Shown piece after piece: positions 27,324 through 35,674 of a stretch of 64,000 nt of DNA. The position numbers were made by a program, and so were the translations under genes. The notes below the pieces were generated by a model, which saw only the letters and a list, made by a program, of their open reading frames with translations, searched no databases and was not told where the DNA came from. Location of the stretch: assembly GCA_016716225.1 (NCBI GenBank), contig JADJWT010000001.1:1488001-1552000 (forward strand). The letters run 5' to 3'. Each line of letters starts with the position of its first letter. Position 1 is the stretch's first letter. Source of the stretch: Ignavibacteriota bacterium. GTDB taxonomy: Bacteria; Bacteroidota; Ignavibacteria; Ignavibacteriales; Melioribacteraceae.

Positions 27324-27752
27324 TTAATACCTTGTAAGATTTGCGAATTTAAAAATTTTATTAGAAATGTTAATAAAATCTTTTGAATTTGGGAAAGATT
27401 TCTTGTAATCCGATTCTATCAATTTCAAAATTTCATCAATATGTTTCTCATATTCGTGAACAATTTTGTCAAACAAACTTTTATCGGAAATTAATTTAAT
27501 TTTTTGAGAATTATTTCTACATGAATAAAGAATGTATTTTATTTCATTTAAATTTTCTGATTGATAAAAAGTTTTTCCGTCGGTATCAATAATTTCATAA
27601 ACTCCAAAAATTTCTGTGCCTTTTGTAATTGATTTCTTTGGTAATTCCAAAAATGTAAAATTTAAATTTTGAATGAATTCATCCGGAAAAATTTTTACTA
27701 ATTCCGAATTGATTTTACTCAGCCATTTATTTTCAAATTCTGAAATTGACAT
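27324..27752 (-). CDS. Small protein of unknown function
   Basis: A 142-residue protein, likely cytoplasmic, with no signal peptide or membrane segment. It is acidic/basic mixed, with a central beta-rich stretch (GTEIFGVYEIIDTDGKTFYQ) and helical ends. It sits 27 nt after the TolB-like gene and 6 nt before the RNA methyltransferase gene. I do not recognise the family. Confidence 0.55.
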   Translation of the reverse strand: MSISEFENKWLSKINSELVKIFPDEFIQNLNFTFLELPKKSITKGTEIFGVYEIIDTDGKTFYQSENLNEIKYILYSCRNNSQKIKLISDKSLFDKIVHEYEKHIDEILKLIESDYKKSFPNSKDFINISNKIFKFANLTRY

Positions 27753-27779
27753 AATTTCTTAAAAACTATTTGAAAATAT

Positions 27780-28922
27780 TTATTTAACCAAAGTTTTAAA
27801 ATCTAAATCAATTTGTTCCGGATCGTCAATCCAGTCTGCAACAAAAATATTTGTTGCACGCGTTGGTTTTCCGTCTGCTTGTCGGTTTGATGCAAAAACA
27901 AATTTTTTCCCATCCGGAGAAAACATTGGAAAAGCATCAAAAGTTCCGCTGTGTGTAATTTGCTTAATTTCTTTTGTATCAATATCAATCATAAAAATAT
28001 CAAATAATCTTCCGCCTTCTTTTTGCGAATGATGATTTGATGAAAACAAAACTTTTTTATCGGATGGATGAAAAAAAGGTGCCCAATTTGCACCGGGAAG
28101 TTCAGTAATTTGTTCAACATTTTTTCCGTCAATATCCGAAATGAAAATATTTAGTGCCGTTGGTTCAACTAAATTTTGCGCTAACAATTCTTTATATTGT
28201 GCTTCAGCTTCACCAACCGGTCGACTTGCGCGCCAGACAATTTTCTTAGAATCATTTGAAAAAAAAGCACCGCCATCATATCCAACTAAATTTGTTAATT
28301 GTAATAAATTTCCAGTTGATATTTCATATCGCCATAACTCCAAATCACCGCTTCTTGTTGATGTAAACACAATATATTTTCCATCGGGAGAAACTGTGGC
28401 TTCGGCATCGTAGCCATTTCCGCCAATCAATTTTGTTGTTTCTGTGCCGTTAACATTTGCGGAATAAATATCATATGAATTATAAATTGCCCAAACATAT
28501 TTTCCATTTACAAACATTGGTGTTTGCGGACAAGCAGAATCGGCTTCGTGAGTTGAAGCATAAATAATTTTTTTATCACCTTTTAAAAAATATGCACAAG
28601 TTGTTCTTCCTTTTCCTGTTGAAACCAATTTATATTTTTCACCGGAATTTAATTTTGAACCGTCCACATTCATTATAAATATTTGATCACATCCTTGTGA
28701 ATTTATTGAATCCCAATCACTTTGAAATATCAATTGATTATTATCAAAACTCCAATAAGCTTCGGCATTGTTTCCGCCAAAAGTTAATTGTTTAATATTT
28801 CTTAAATGAAATTCTCCTTCAAATCTTAAAATATCATTTGCGGAATTATAAATAATTTCATTTTGTCCGCAAGCAATAAAAAGTATAATTAAAAATTTTG
28901 TAACCAAGATTTTTTGTATCAT
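27780..28922 (-). CDS. TolB-like beta-propeller lipoprotein
   Basis: A 380-residue envelope lipoprotein. The signal peptide ends in a lipobox (LIILFIAC, Cys18). The rest contains PD40/WD40-like blades: 'YIVFTSTRSGDLELWRYEI', 'WAPFFHPSDKKVLFSSNHHS' and 'AFPMFSPDGKKFVFASNRQA', as in TolB. It may be a periplasmic scaffold or peptidase-like propeller without the peptidase. It overlaps lgt by 4 nt; Lgt is the enzyme that would lipidate it. Confidence 0.8.
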   Translation of the reverse strand: MIQKILVTKFLIILFIACGQNEIIYNSANDILRFEGEFHLRNIKQLTFGGNNAEAYWSFDNNQLIFQSDWDSINSQGCDQIFIMNVDGSKLNSGEKYKLVSTGKGRTTCAYFLKGDKKIIYASTHEADSACPQTPMFVNGKYVWAIYNSYDIYSANVNGTETTKLIGGNGYDAEATVSPDGKYIVFTSTRSGDLELWRYEISTGNLLQLTNLVGYDGGAFFSNDSKKIVWRASRPVGEAEAQYKELLAQNLVEPTALNIFISDIDGKNVEQITELPGANWAPFFHPSDKKVLFSSNHHSQKEGGRLFDIFMIDIDTKEIKQITHSGTFDAFPMFSPDGKKFVFASNRQADGKPTRATNIFVADWIDDPEQIDLDFKTLVK

Positions 28923-29728
28923 TTTTTTTCTTTCAGATTATTGAGTTGAGTTTTATTATTGAAATACAGTAAATACAATCCCCAAAGAATTAAAGGAATG
29001 CTTAAGAGTTGTCCCATATTTAAAATCATTGTTTCTTCAAAAGGTGATTGAGCTTCTTTGTAAAATTCTATTATAAATCTTGCACCAAAAACTAAAATTA
29101 AAAACCATCCGTATAAAATTCCGTCTTTCAATTTCTCAGTGGATTTCCAGTATTTGTAAGATAAAAATAAAAATATCAGCAAATAAGCAATTGCTTCATA
29201 AAGTTGTGAAGGATGACGCGGTGTCATTGGATCGGTAACATAAGCATTAACAAATTTAAAAGCCCAAGGAACATCGGTTGGTTTTCCAATTATTTCGGAG
29301 TTCATCAAATTTCCCATTCGTATAAAAAATCCGGCAAGAGCAACGGTGATAACAACTCTATCCATTACCCAAAGAAAAGATTGATCTTTTTTTCTTTTTG
29401 AATACAAATAAATAGCTGAAACAATTCCAATTGCTGCACCATGACTTGCTAATCCGCCTTTCCAAGTCATAAAAATTTCTAAAGGATGTGTTAAATAATA
29501 TTCTGGATTGTAAAAAAGGCAATGACCCAAACGTGCACCGGCAACAGTACCAATTAATACATACCAAAGTAAATCATTCAAATCTTTCGAACTTTTTTTA
29601 TCTTTTTCAAAAATTTTAGTCATTATTTGAAACCCAATAAGAAAAGATGAAGCAAATAAAACTCCGTACCATCTTATTTGAATTGGTCCCAAAGAAATTA
29701 TTTCCGGACTAACATCCCAAGTAATCAT
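28919..29728 (-). CDS. lgt: Prolipoprotein diacylglyceryl transferase
   Basis: Integral inner-membrane enzyme of 269 residues that attaches diacylglycerol to the lipobox cysteine of prolipoproteins. Family signatures: IRWYGVLFASSFLIGF at the start, GARLGHCLFYNPEYYL, and the invariant GNLMNSEIIG with the Arg and Asn of the active site. Later HPSQLYEAIAYLLIF and GARFIIEFYKEAQ are also typical. It follows znuB by 14 nt and overlaps a lipoprotein gene by 4 nt. Confidence 0.95.
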   Translation of the reverse strand: MITWDVSPEIISLGPIQIRWYGVLFASSFLIGFQIMTKIFEKDKKSSKDLNDLLWYVLIGTVAGARLGHCLFYNPEYYLTHPLEIFMTWKGGLASHGAAIGIVSAIYLYSKRKKDQSFLWVMDRVVITVALAGFFIRMGNLMNSEIIGKPTDVPWAFKFVNAYVTDPMTPRHPSQLYEAIAYLLIFLFLSYKYWKSTEKLKDGILYGWFLILVFGARFIIEFYKEAQSPFEETMILNMGQLLSIPLILWGLYLLYFNNKTQLNNLKEKK

Positions 29729-29742
29729 TAATTTTTCTTCTT

Positions 29743-30549
29743 CTAATTATTCAAAAATTTATTAGCTATAAAAACAATAAAATATCCGGTTACCGACAAA
29801 ATTATTATTGCCGAGCCCGAAGGTAAATTTAAATAATAGGATATCAATAAACCAAAAATTGTAAAAACTAAGCCGAATATTATTGATAAAATCATCATGG
29901 ATTTTAGAGATTTTGCAATCATTTTACTTATTGCGGCGGGAATTGTTAAAAGTGCAACTACTAAAATTATTCCTACTAATTTAATAAGCAAAACTAAAGT
30001 TAATGCAATTAAAACGAATAAAAGCAAATAATAGAAATCAACATTTAGCCCAATTGTTTTTGAATATTCTTCATCAAAAGTTATGGACTGAAATTGCTTA
30101 AAGAAAATTGAAACAAAAATCATAATTATTAAATCAGCAATTCCCATAAGAATTAATTCACTTGTAGAAACTGTTAAAATATTGCCAAATAAATAACTCA
30201 TCAAATCCGGAGCATAACCGGGCGCAAGTCCAATAAATAAAACACCAAGCGCCATTCCGAAAGCCCAAATAATTCCGATTAATGTATCTTCATTTTCCAA
30301 TTTATTTTTTCTCATAACAGAAACAAAAATAGCTCCAAGCAATGATGAAAAAACTGCACCATAAATTGGATTGAACGATAATAAATAACCTAAACCAATT
30401 CCTCCGTAAGCAGAATGAGAGATTCCTCCGCTTAAAAAAACTAATCTTTTTATTACAATATATGTTCCTATAATTCCGCATGCGATACTTGCTAAAACGC
30501 TTGCCAGTATTGCATTTTGCATAAATTCATATTGAAAAATTTCAAACAT
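29743..30549 (-). CDS. znuB: Zinc/manganese ABC transporter permease
   Basis: A 268-residue inner-membrane protein with about eight helices of the ABC-3 (ZnuB/MntB) family. Typical features are SIACGIIGTYIVIKRLVFLS, GGISHSAYGGIGLGYL and the late KLVGIILVVALLTIPAAIS. With znuC (8 nt upstream) and znuA it forms a complete metal importer. A Fur/Zur-type gene at the head of the operon points to zinc. Confidence 0.9.
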   Translation of the reverse strand: MFEIFQYEFMQNAILASVLASIACGIIGTYIVIKRLVFLSGGISHSAYGGIGLGYLLSFNPIYGAVFSSLLGAIFVSVMRKNKLENEDTLIGIIWAFGMALGVLFIGLAPGYAPDLMSYLFGNILTVSTSELILMGIADLIIMIFVSIFFKQFQSITFDEEYSKTIGLNVDFYYLLLFVLIALTLVLLIKLVGIILVVALLTIPAAISKMIAKSLKSMMILSIIFGLVFTIFGLLISYYLNLPSGSAIIILSVTGYFIVFIANKFLNN

Positions 30550-30557
30550 AAAATCCT

Positions 30558-31283
30558 TTAATGGTGATGATCAAAAACTCTATGCGGAACTCCGTGCGCA
30601 ATTAAATCAACAGGACATTGATAAGTTTCTTCCAGCATTTCTTTTGTAACTTCTTTAGAATTATGATAAACCAATTTTTTATTCATACATGCAATTTTTT
30701 TTACTGCGCGGGAAATTGCTCCAATATCATGAGAAACTAAAATTATAGTTTTTTCCTTATTAAGTTCTGTCAGTAATTCGTAAATATTATTTCCGGTTTG
30801 TGTATCAATGCTTGCGGTTGGTTCATCAAGTAAAAGTATTTTTGGATTTGTTGCAAGTGCACGTGCAATTAAAACACGCTGCTGTTCGCCGCCGGAAAGA
30901 TGTCCGATTTGAACATTTATTTTATTCAGCAAATTTACTTTTGTTAACGCAGATTCAACAAGTTGAAAATTATCATTTTTCTTAACACCCATTGAAACAA
31001 CATCTTTTACTGAAATTGGATAAGTTTTATCAAAATTTGAATATTGCGGAACGTAACCAATTTGGTAATCCGAATTATTTAATTTTCCATCAACCAACAC
31101 TTTGCCCTTTGCGGGATTGATCAATCCAAGTATAACTTTTAAAAGAGTTGTTTTCCCACCGCCGTTTGGACCAATAATTCCGAGGAATTCTTTTACTTCT
31201 ACTTGTAAATTTACATCAACAATTATTGATAAATTTTGCTTGTAACCGGCTGTTACGTTTTGTAATTCAATTGCTAAACTCAT
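30558..31283 (-). CDS. znuC: Zinc ABC transporter ATP-binding protein
   Basis: A 241-residue ATPase. Walker A is GPNGGGKTT, the Q-loop is VPQYSNFDKTYP, the signature LSGGEQQRVLIARAL, Walker B KILLLDEPTASID and H-loop VSHD. It ends in DHHH, a possible metal-binding tail. Its start overlaps znuA by 4 nt. Confidence 0.92.
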   Translation of the reverse strand: MSLAIELQNVTAGYKQNLSIIVDVNLQVEVKEFLGIIGPNGGGKTTLLKVILGLINPAKGKVLVDGKLNNSDYQIGYVPQYSNFDKTYPISVKDVVSMGVKKNDNFQLVESALTKVNLLNKINVQIGHLSGGEQQRVLIARALATNPKILLLDEPTASIDTQTGNNIYELLTELNKEKTIILVSHDIGAISRAVKKIACMNKKLVYHNSKEVTKEMLEETYQCPVDLIAHGVPHRVFDHHH

Positions 31284-32119
31284 TTTAAACTCATTTCAAA
31301 TTTTTTACCGATTTGAGATAAATTTTCTAAATAATTTACCGGAAGCGGATCAAGAGATTCAATTTTAATATTTAAGGAATTTGCAATTGTAGTTACAGAA
31401 GCATTATCAAAATGCGGATCGAAGAAAATTGTATTTGCATTTTTTTCAACTGCAAGATCAATAAATTCCTTTAGTTCATCAGCTTTTGGTGATTTACCAT
31501 CATGCTCAACTGCAAATTGCTGAAGATTATAATGTTGTGCTAAATACGTCCACGCCGGATGATAAACCAAAAATGATCTTTCTTTTTTATTCGTAAGCAT
31601 TGCAGAAATATTTGTATCAATTGAATCTAATTTATGTAAAAATCTATTTGTATTATTTGTAAAGAAATTTTTATGCTGTGGATATTTTTCAACCAAAACT
31701 TTTAACATTGTCCCAGTAATTGATTTGACTAATTTTGGGGAAAGCCAATAATGCGGATCGTTATTTATAATTTCAATTCCATCACTACAATCAAATGTTT
31801 GAGTAATTGAAGTATCAATTTTAACTTTGCTGAAAATTATTTCTTCTAACTTGAAAGACTTTCCCACTCTGAAATAAATATTTGAATTCAGAAGATTTTT
31901 TATATCTCCTGGAGTTGGTTCATACGAATGTGCATTTGTTCCCGGCGGAACAAGAGTAATTATTTCAGCACGATCTGCAACAATATTTTTTACGAAATCT
32001 GCAAACGGCGGAAGTGTAACGGCAACTTTAATTTCTTCCGGCAATTGTGATTTCTTTTCAGAACAATTTATTGTAAATATTAATAGAATTAAAAAAATAG
32101 CTATTCTTAATTTTTGCAT
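31280..32119 (-). CDS. znuA: Zinc-binding periplasmic lipoprotein of an ABC transporter
   Basis: A ~279-residue solute-binding lipoprotein of the cluster A-I (ZnuA/TroA) family. The ATG at 32119 gives a lipobox (FTINC); an in-frame TTG at 32128 is less likely. Expected metal ligands are visible: His in NAHSYEP, His in DPHYWLSP, His in VEHDGKSP and Asp/His in FFDPHFD. There is no long His-rich loop. Its start overlaps the zur stop by 13 nt. Confidence 0.92.
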   Translation of the reverse strand: MQKLRIAIFLILLIFTINCSEKKSQLPEEIKVAVTLPPFADFVKNIVADRAEIITLVPPGTNAHSYEPTPGDIKNLLNSNIYFRVGKSFKLEEIIFSKVKIDTSITQTFDCSDGIEIINNDPHYWLSPKLVKSITGTMLKVLVEKYPQHKNFFTNNTNRFLHKLDSIDTNISAMLTNKKERSFLVYHPAWTYLAQHYNLQQFAVEHDGKSPKADELKEFIDLAVEKNANTIFFDPHFDNASVTTIANSLNIKIESLDPLPVNYLENLSQIGKKFEMSLK

Positions 32120-32496
32120 TTTGGACAAATTCCTAAAAATTCAAAACTGTGTTTTGTGATTTTATAATCTGTGATTTTTTCAATTTCCGTAAGTAAACAA
32201 AGCGGCAATTCTTTAATTTCACCGCACTCAGAACAAATTACGTGATGATGATGTTTTCTATTTTTTAATTCAAATCGAGTTTTATTATCAGCAAAATTTA
32301 TTTCTTCTACAATTCCAATTTCACTAAATAATTTTAGAGTTCTAAAAACACTTGCAAAATCTATAGTACTGCATTCTTCATAAATTTCCCTTAAAGTTAA
32401 CGGGCGATTTGTTTTGCTTAATTTTTCAAGAATTATTTTTCTGGGAGATGTAAGTTTTGCACCGCTTTCTTTTAAAATTGAAATTAAATTTTCCAT
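32107..32496 (-). CDS. zur: Fur-family metalloregulator, probably Zur
   Basis: A 129-residue repressor. The winged helix is in residues ~10-75 (TSPRKIILEKLSKTNRPLTL). Metal-binding residues are in KHHHHVICSECGEIKELPLC and the C-terminal CPKCKN (structural zinc with four cysteines). It heads the znuACB operon and overlaps znuA, so zinc is the most likely signal. A 25-bp near-palindrome 24 nt upstream is a good candidate for its own operator. Confidence 0.85.
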   Translation of the reverse strand: MENLISILKESGAKLTSPRKIILEKLSKTNRPLTLREIYEECSTIDFASVFRTLKLFSEIGIVEEINFADNKTRFELKNRKHHHHVICSECGEIKELPLCLLTEIEKITDYKITKHSFEFLGICPKCKN

Positions 32497-32520
32497 AAGC
32501 CAAAGTTAATCAAAATATTT

Positions 32521-32545
32521 CTAATTGCAAATTATTTGCAGTTAG
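32521..32545. promoter_or_regulatory. Candidate Zur operator
   Basis: A 25-bp inverted repeat runs from CTAATTGCAAAT (32521-32532) through a central T to ATTTGCAGTTAG (32534-32545). Eleven of twelve positions per arm pair; the exception would be G-T. It is 24 nt upstream of the zur start codon. Fur-family proteins bind such AT-rich palindromes; zinc-dependent repression of the operon is inferred. Confidence 0.65.
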
Positions 32546-32629
32546 GGATTTTGTAGTTTTATAGAAGATTGAATTATTACTTCATTCCGTTTTGCAAGAA
32601 ATAAAATTTCGTTCAATTAGAATTAAAAA

Positions 32630-34120
32630 TTATTTAACTCTTTTAATTACAACTCGGCGGTTTTTTTCTCTTCCGAAAGCGGTTGAATTTGATGAAATAG
32701 GGAATTGATCTCCCAAGCCAACTGCTTCAATTGAGTTGGGTGAAATTCCTTTTGATACTAAATAATCAAGAATTGCATTTGCACGGGCTGTGGATAAAGC
32801 TTTAACTTCAAACGGAGTTCCGGAATTATCCATATGACCTTCCACTCTCCACCTTAAACTTGGGTTACTTTTTATTTGATCCGCAATTTGATTTAAATAA
32901 TTATATGCATTGTTTTTAATTTTAGGGGAACCGTTGACAAATGTTGTTTTTCCATCAAGAATAAATTCACTTGGAATTAGAGATTTATTTCCAATTTGCG
33001 GAACTTCAACTTTTTGTTCATTTTCTGGTTTTGGTTTTTCTTCTTTGGGCTCTTCAATTATTTCAACTTTTGGAAGAGAATCGGGACAACCGTCATTATC
33101 TTCAAAATTGTTAAATGTTTCGGGAGTTTGCGGACATTTATCTAAAACATCTAAAATTCCATCGTTATCATTATCTAAATCCGGGCATCCATCTTCATCT
33201 TCAAAACCATCAAAATCTTCTTTGCTATCCGCACATTTATCATTTATATCTAAAATTCCGTCGTTATCATTATCCAAATCCGGACATCCATCTTTATCCT
33301 CGAATCCGTCAAAATCTTCCGGTTCATTTGCACAACTGTCTTTTGAATCAATTAATCCATCGCTATCATTATCAAATTCCGGACAACCGTCATTATCAGC
33401 ATAACCATCAAAATCTTCTGCTTGATAAGGACAATTATCATCATTGTCAATTATTCCATCATTGTCTTTATCGTTTGTTTCAGATAAATCAATTGCGTAT
33501 GAAATTCCAAAATTAAATGTTGAAAAATAATCGTTATTAGTTTTGTTTATGTGTAAACCATCAACATGATCTGCATTAACAAAATTTAAACCAACGCTTG
33601 CATTTAGAGAAATTATTTCCGAAACAACATATCTGAAACCAATTTCAGAAAGGAAATTAAGTGTTGAACGATTTGTAATTAACTTAATATCCGGATTTTG
33701 CGGATTAGAATATTGATCAGTATTAATCCATAATGATTGAATTCCAACAGATAAGAACGGAACAAAATTACGAGTTAATGCATAATTTAAAGAAGCGCCC
33801 AAACCCAATGAAATCAATGCACTTTCAAAATTTTCTGGAGCGTAACTTTTAATTCCATTTCCGTTAACTACAGAAATACCACCGGAAAAATTTAAACCTA
33901 GGGAAAATGGATTTCGCGATTCCAAAAAATATGTAAATTCTGCTTTTCCCAAATATCCAAAATCGGAATTTGGATAATCAGTTTCGCCTTTTGTAATTCC
34001 GGTACCAGCTGTTAAAAGTATTTTATTTGAAAAAGGATTATATGTGCCAAAATTATTTTGTGCAAAAATTATTTTGCTGAACAAAATGGTAAATAAAAAT
34101 TGACAAAATATTTTAGTCAT
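32630..34120 (-). CDS. OmpA-family outer-membrane protein with thrombospondin type 3 repeats
   Basis: Outer-membrane protein of about 496 residues; the ATG at 34120 is preferred over a TTG at 34123, with AGGA upstream. After a signal peptide, residues ~20-205 form a beta-barrel-like region ('FVPFLSVGIQSLW', aromatic-ended strands). Residues ~215-345 contain acidic calcium-binding thrombospondin type 3 repeats (DNDGIIDNDDNCP, DNDNDGILDINDKCAD). Residues ~385-496 are the peptidoglycan-binding OmpA domain (RWRVEGHMDNSGT, LSTARANAILDYLVS, REKNRRVVIKR). It ties the outer membrane to peptidoglycan. Confidence 0.9.
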   Translation of the reverse strand: MTKIFCQFLFTILFSKIIFAQNNFGTYNPFSNKILLTAGTGITKGETDYPNSDFGYLGKAEFTYFLESRNPFSLGLNFSGGISVVNGNGIKSYAPENFESALISLGLGASLNYALTRNFVPFLSVGIQSLWINTDQYSNPQNPDIKLITNRSTLNFLSEIGFRYVVSEIISLNASVGLNFVNADHVDGLHINKTNNDYFSTFNFGISYAIDLSETNDKDNDGIIDNDDNCPYQAEDFDGYADNDGCPEFDNDSDGLIDSKDSCANEPEDFDGFEDKDGCPDLDNDNDGILDINDKCADSKEDFDGFEDEDGCPDLDNDNDGILDVLDKCPQTPETFNNFEDNDGCPDSLPKVEIIEEPKEEKPKPENEQKVEVPQIGNKSLIPSEFILDGKTTFVNGSPKIKNNAYNYLNQIADQIKSNPSLRWRVEGHMDNSGTPFEVKALSTARANAILDYLVSKGISPNSIEAVGLGDQFPISSNSTAFGREKNRRVVIKRVK

Positions 34121-34247
34121 CAAAAATCCTAAAATTTATAAATGTATATTTATGAGAAAAATAATCTACAATTAGTATAATTAAATTTAAATTTGCAATA
34201 TAATTTAACAATATTTCTTATTTTGATACACAGATTTTTTGTAAAAG

Positions 34248-35672
34248 TTAATTTATTTCGGAAGAATCTTTATCTTGAATTACACGCCGATTTAATGCTT
34301 GTCTTGTTACTCCAAGTAGTTTTGCAGCAATACTTTGATTATTTTTGGTTCGATTAAGCGCCTCTTGAATTAATAAATTCTGCACTTCTTTTAATGTAGG
34401 AAGAATTTCTCCAAATGTAACTTTTGAGTTATGATTATTTACAATTTCGGAAAGTATTAAATCGCTATTTGGCGAAATATGTTCTTTGAAAGAATTTAGT
34501 GACATAATTTTTGATTTGTGACGACTTACCGCATCAAAAACAATAGATTTTAATTCTCTAATATTTCCAGGAAAATTATATGTGGAAAGTAAAGTATATA
34601 ATTCTTGCGGAACAGTCGGCTTGCGTTTATTAAAACTTTTTGATGCAGATTCCAAAAAATGATCGACTAAAATTGGTAAATCTTCCAATCTTTCTCTTAG
34701 CGGAATTGGAGTAATATGATGAACATTTAAACGGTAGTATAAATCTTTTCTAAAAGTTCCGTCATTTACCATTGATGCTAAATTTTTATTTGTAGCTAAA
34801 ATTATTAAAGCATCAGTAAATTTTGGATTATCGGAACCAAGCGGATAAAATTCTTTTTCTTGTAAAAGTCGTAATAATTTTACTTGAGATTGGAAACTTA
34901 AATCGCCGATTTCATCAAGAAAAATTGTACCACCGGAAGCTTTTTCAATTTGACCTTTTCTATCTTCGTTTGCATTAGTAAATGCACCGCGCTTGTGTCC
35001 GAACAAAGTATCGGAAAACATTTGATCATCCAATCCGGCAATATTTGTTGTTACAAAATTTCCGGTTCTTCCACTTAATTTATGCAAAGCTTTGGCAATT
35101 AATTCTTTACCAACTCCGGTTTCGCCGGTAATTAAAATTGGTTCCGAAGTTATTGCAATAGCTTCCATGTAATTAAACATGGATTTCATTTTTAAATTGT
35201 TGGTTTTAATTTCTTCAAATGCTTCGGGATTTTCTAATGTGTTTGTAATTAGCTTACTTTTAAGAGAATTATTTTCTTCTCTGAGTTTTTTTAAATTTAA
35301 GGCGTTTGTAACTACGTTTATAAGTTTTGTATTCTCCACCGGTTTTACAATGTAATCAAATGCGCCAAGTTTCATACATTTTATTGCAGTTTCAATTTCA
35401 GTATCTCCGGTTACAACAATAATTGGAATTTCTGGAAAATCCGGAGCAATTTTTTCCAACAATTCTTCGCCGCGGATGTAAGGCATTGTTAAATCCAATA
35501 AAATTAAGGAAATTTGATTATTCCTTACAAATTCCTCAACAACTCTGCTATCACTGAATAAAACAGAATTATTCATTCCGGCTTCGCTTAAAGTTAAATC
35601 AAATGAATGGAGTAAATGAACTTCATCATCAACAATTAACAAAGGTTTATTTGGATTTTTAAAATCGCTCAT
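34248..35672 (-). CDS. Sigma-54-dependent response regulator (NtrC family)
   Basis: A 474-residue transcription activator. The receiver domain has phospho-acceptor Asp60 (LILLDLTMP) and Lys110. The AAA+ domain has Walker A GETGVGKE (~183-190), GAFTNA (~229-234) in place of the usual GAFTGA, and Walker B GGTIFLDEIGDL. The C-terminus is a Fis-type helix-turn-helix (AAKLLGVTRQALNRRVI). It lies 2 nt after its partner kinase gene. The GAFTGA variant may affect sigma-54 contact, although substitutions at that Gly are known in natural members of the family. Confidence 0.9.
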   Translation of the reverse strand: MSDFKNPNKPLLIVDDEVHLLHSFDLTLSEAGMNNSVLFSDSRVVEEFVRNNQISLILLDLTMPYIRGEELLEKIAPDFPEIPIIVVTGDTEIETAIKCMKLGAFDYIVKPVENTKLINVVTNALNLKKLREENNSLKSKLITNTLENPEAFEEIKTNNLKMKSMFNYMEAIAITSEPILITGETGVGKELIAKALHKLSGRTGNFVTTNIAGLDDQMFSDTLFGHKRGAFTNANEDRKGQIEKASGGTIFLDEIGDLSFQSQVKLLRLLQEKEFYPLGSDNPKFTDALIILATNKNLASMVNDGTFRKDLYYRLNVHHITPIPLRERLEDLPILVDHFLESASKSFNKRKPTVPQELYTLLSTYNFPGNIRELKSIVFDAVSRHKSKIMSLNSFKEHISPNSDLILSEIVNNHNSKVTFGEILPTLKEVQNLLIQEALNRTKNNQSIAAKLLGVTRQALNRRVIQDKDSSEIN

Positions 35673-35674
35673 AA

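Noticed and set aside
32910..33516. Long plus-strand frames opposite the OmpA protein
   Set aside because: Ser/Pro-rich or His/Tyr-rich mirrors of the calcium-binding repeats; the minus strand has a full domain architecture.
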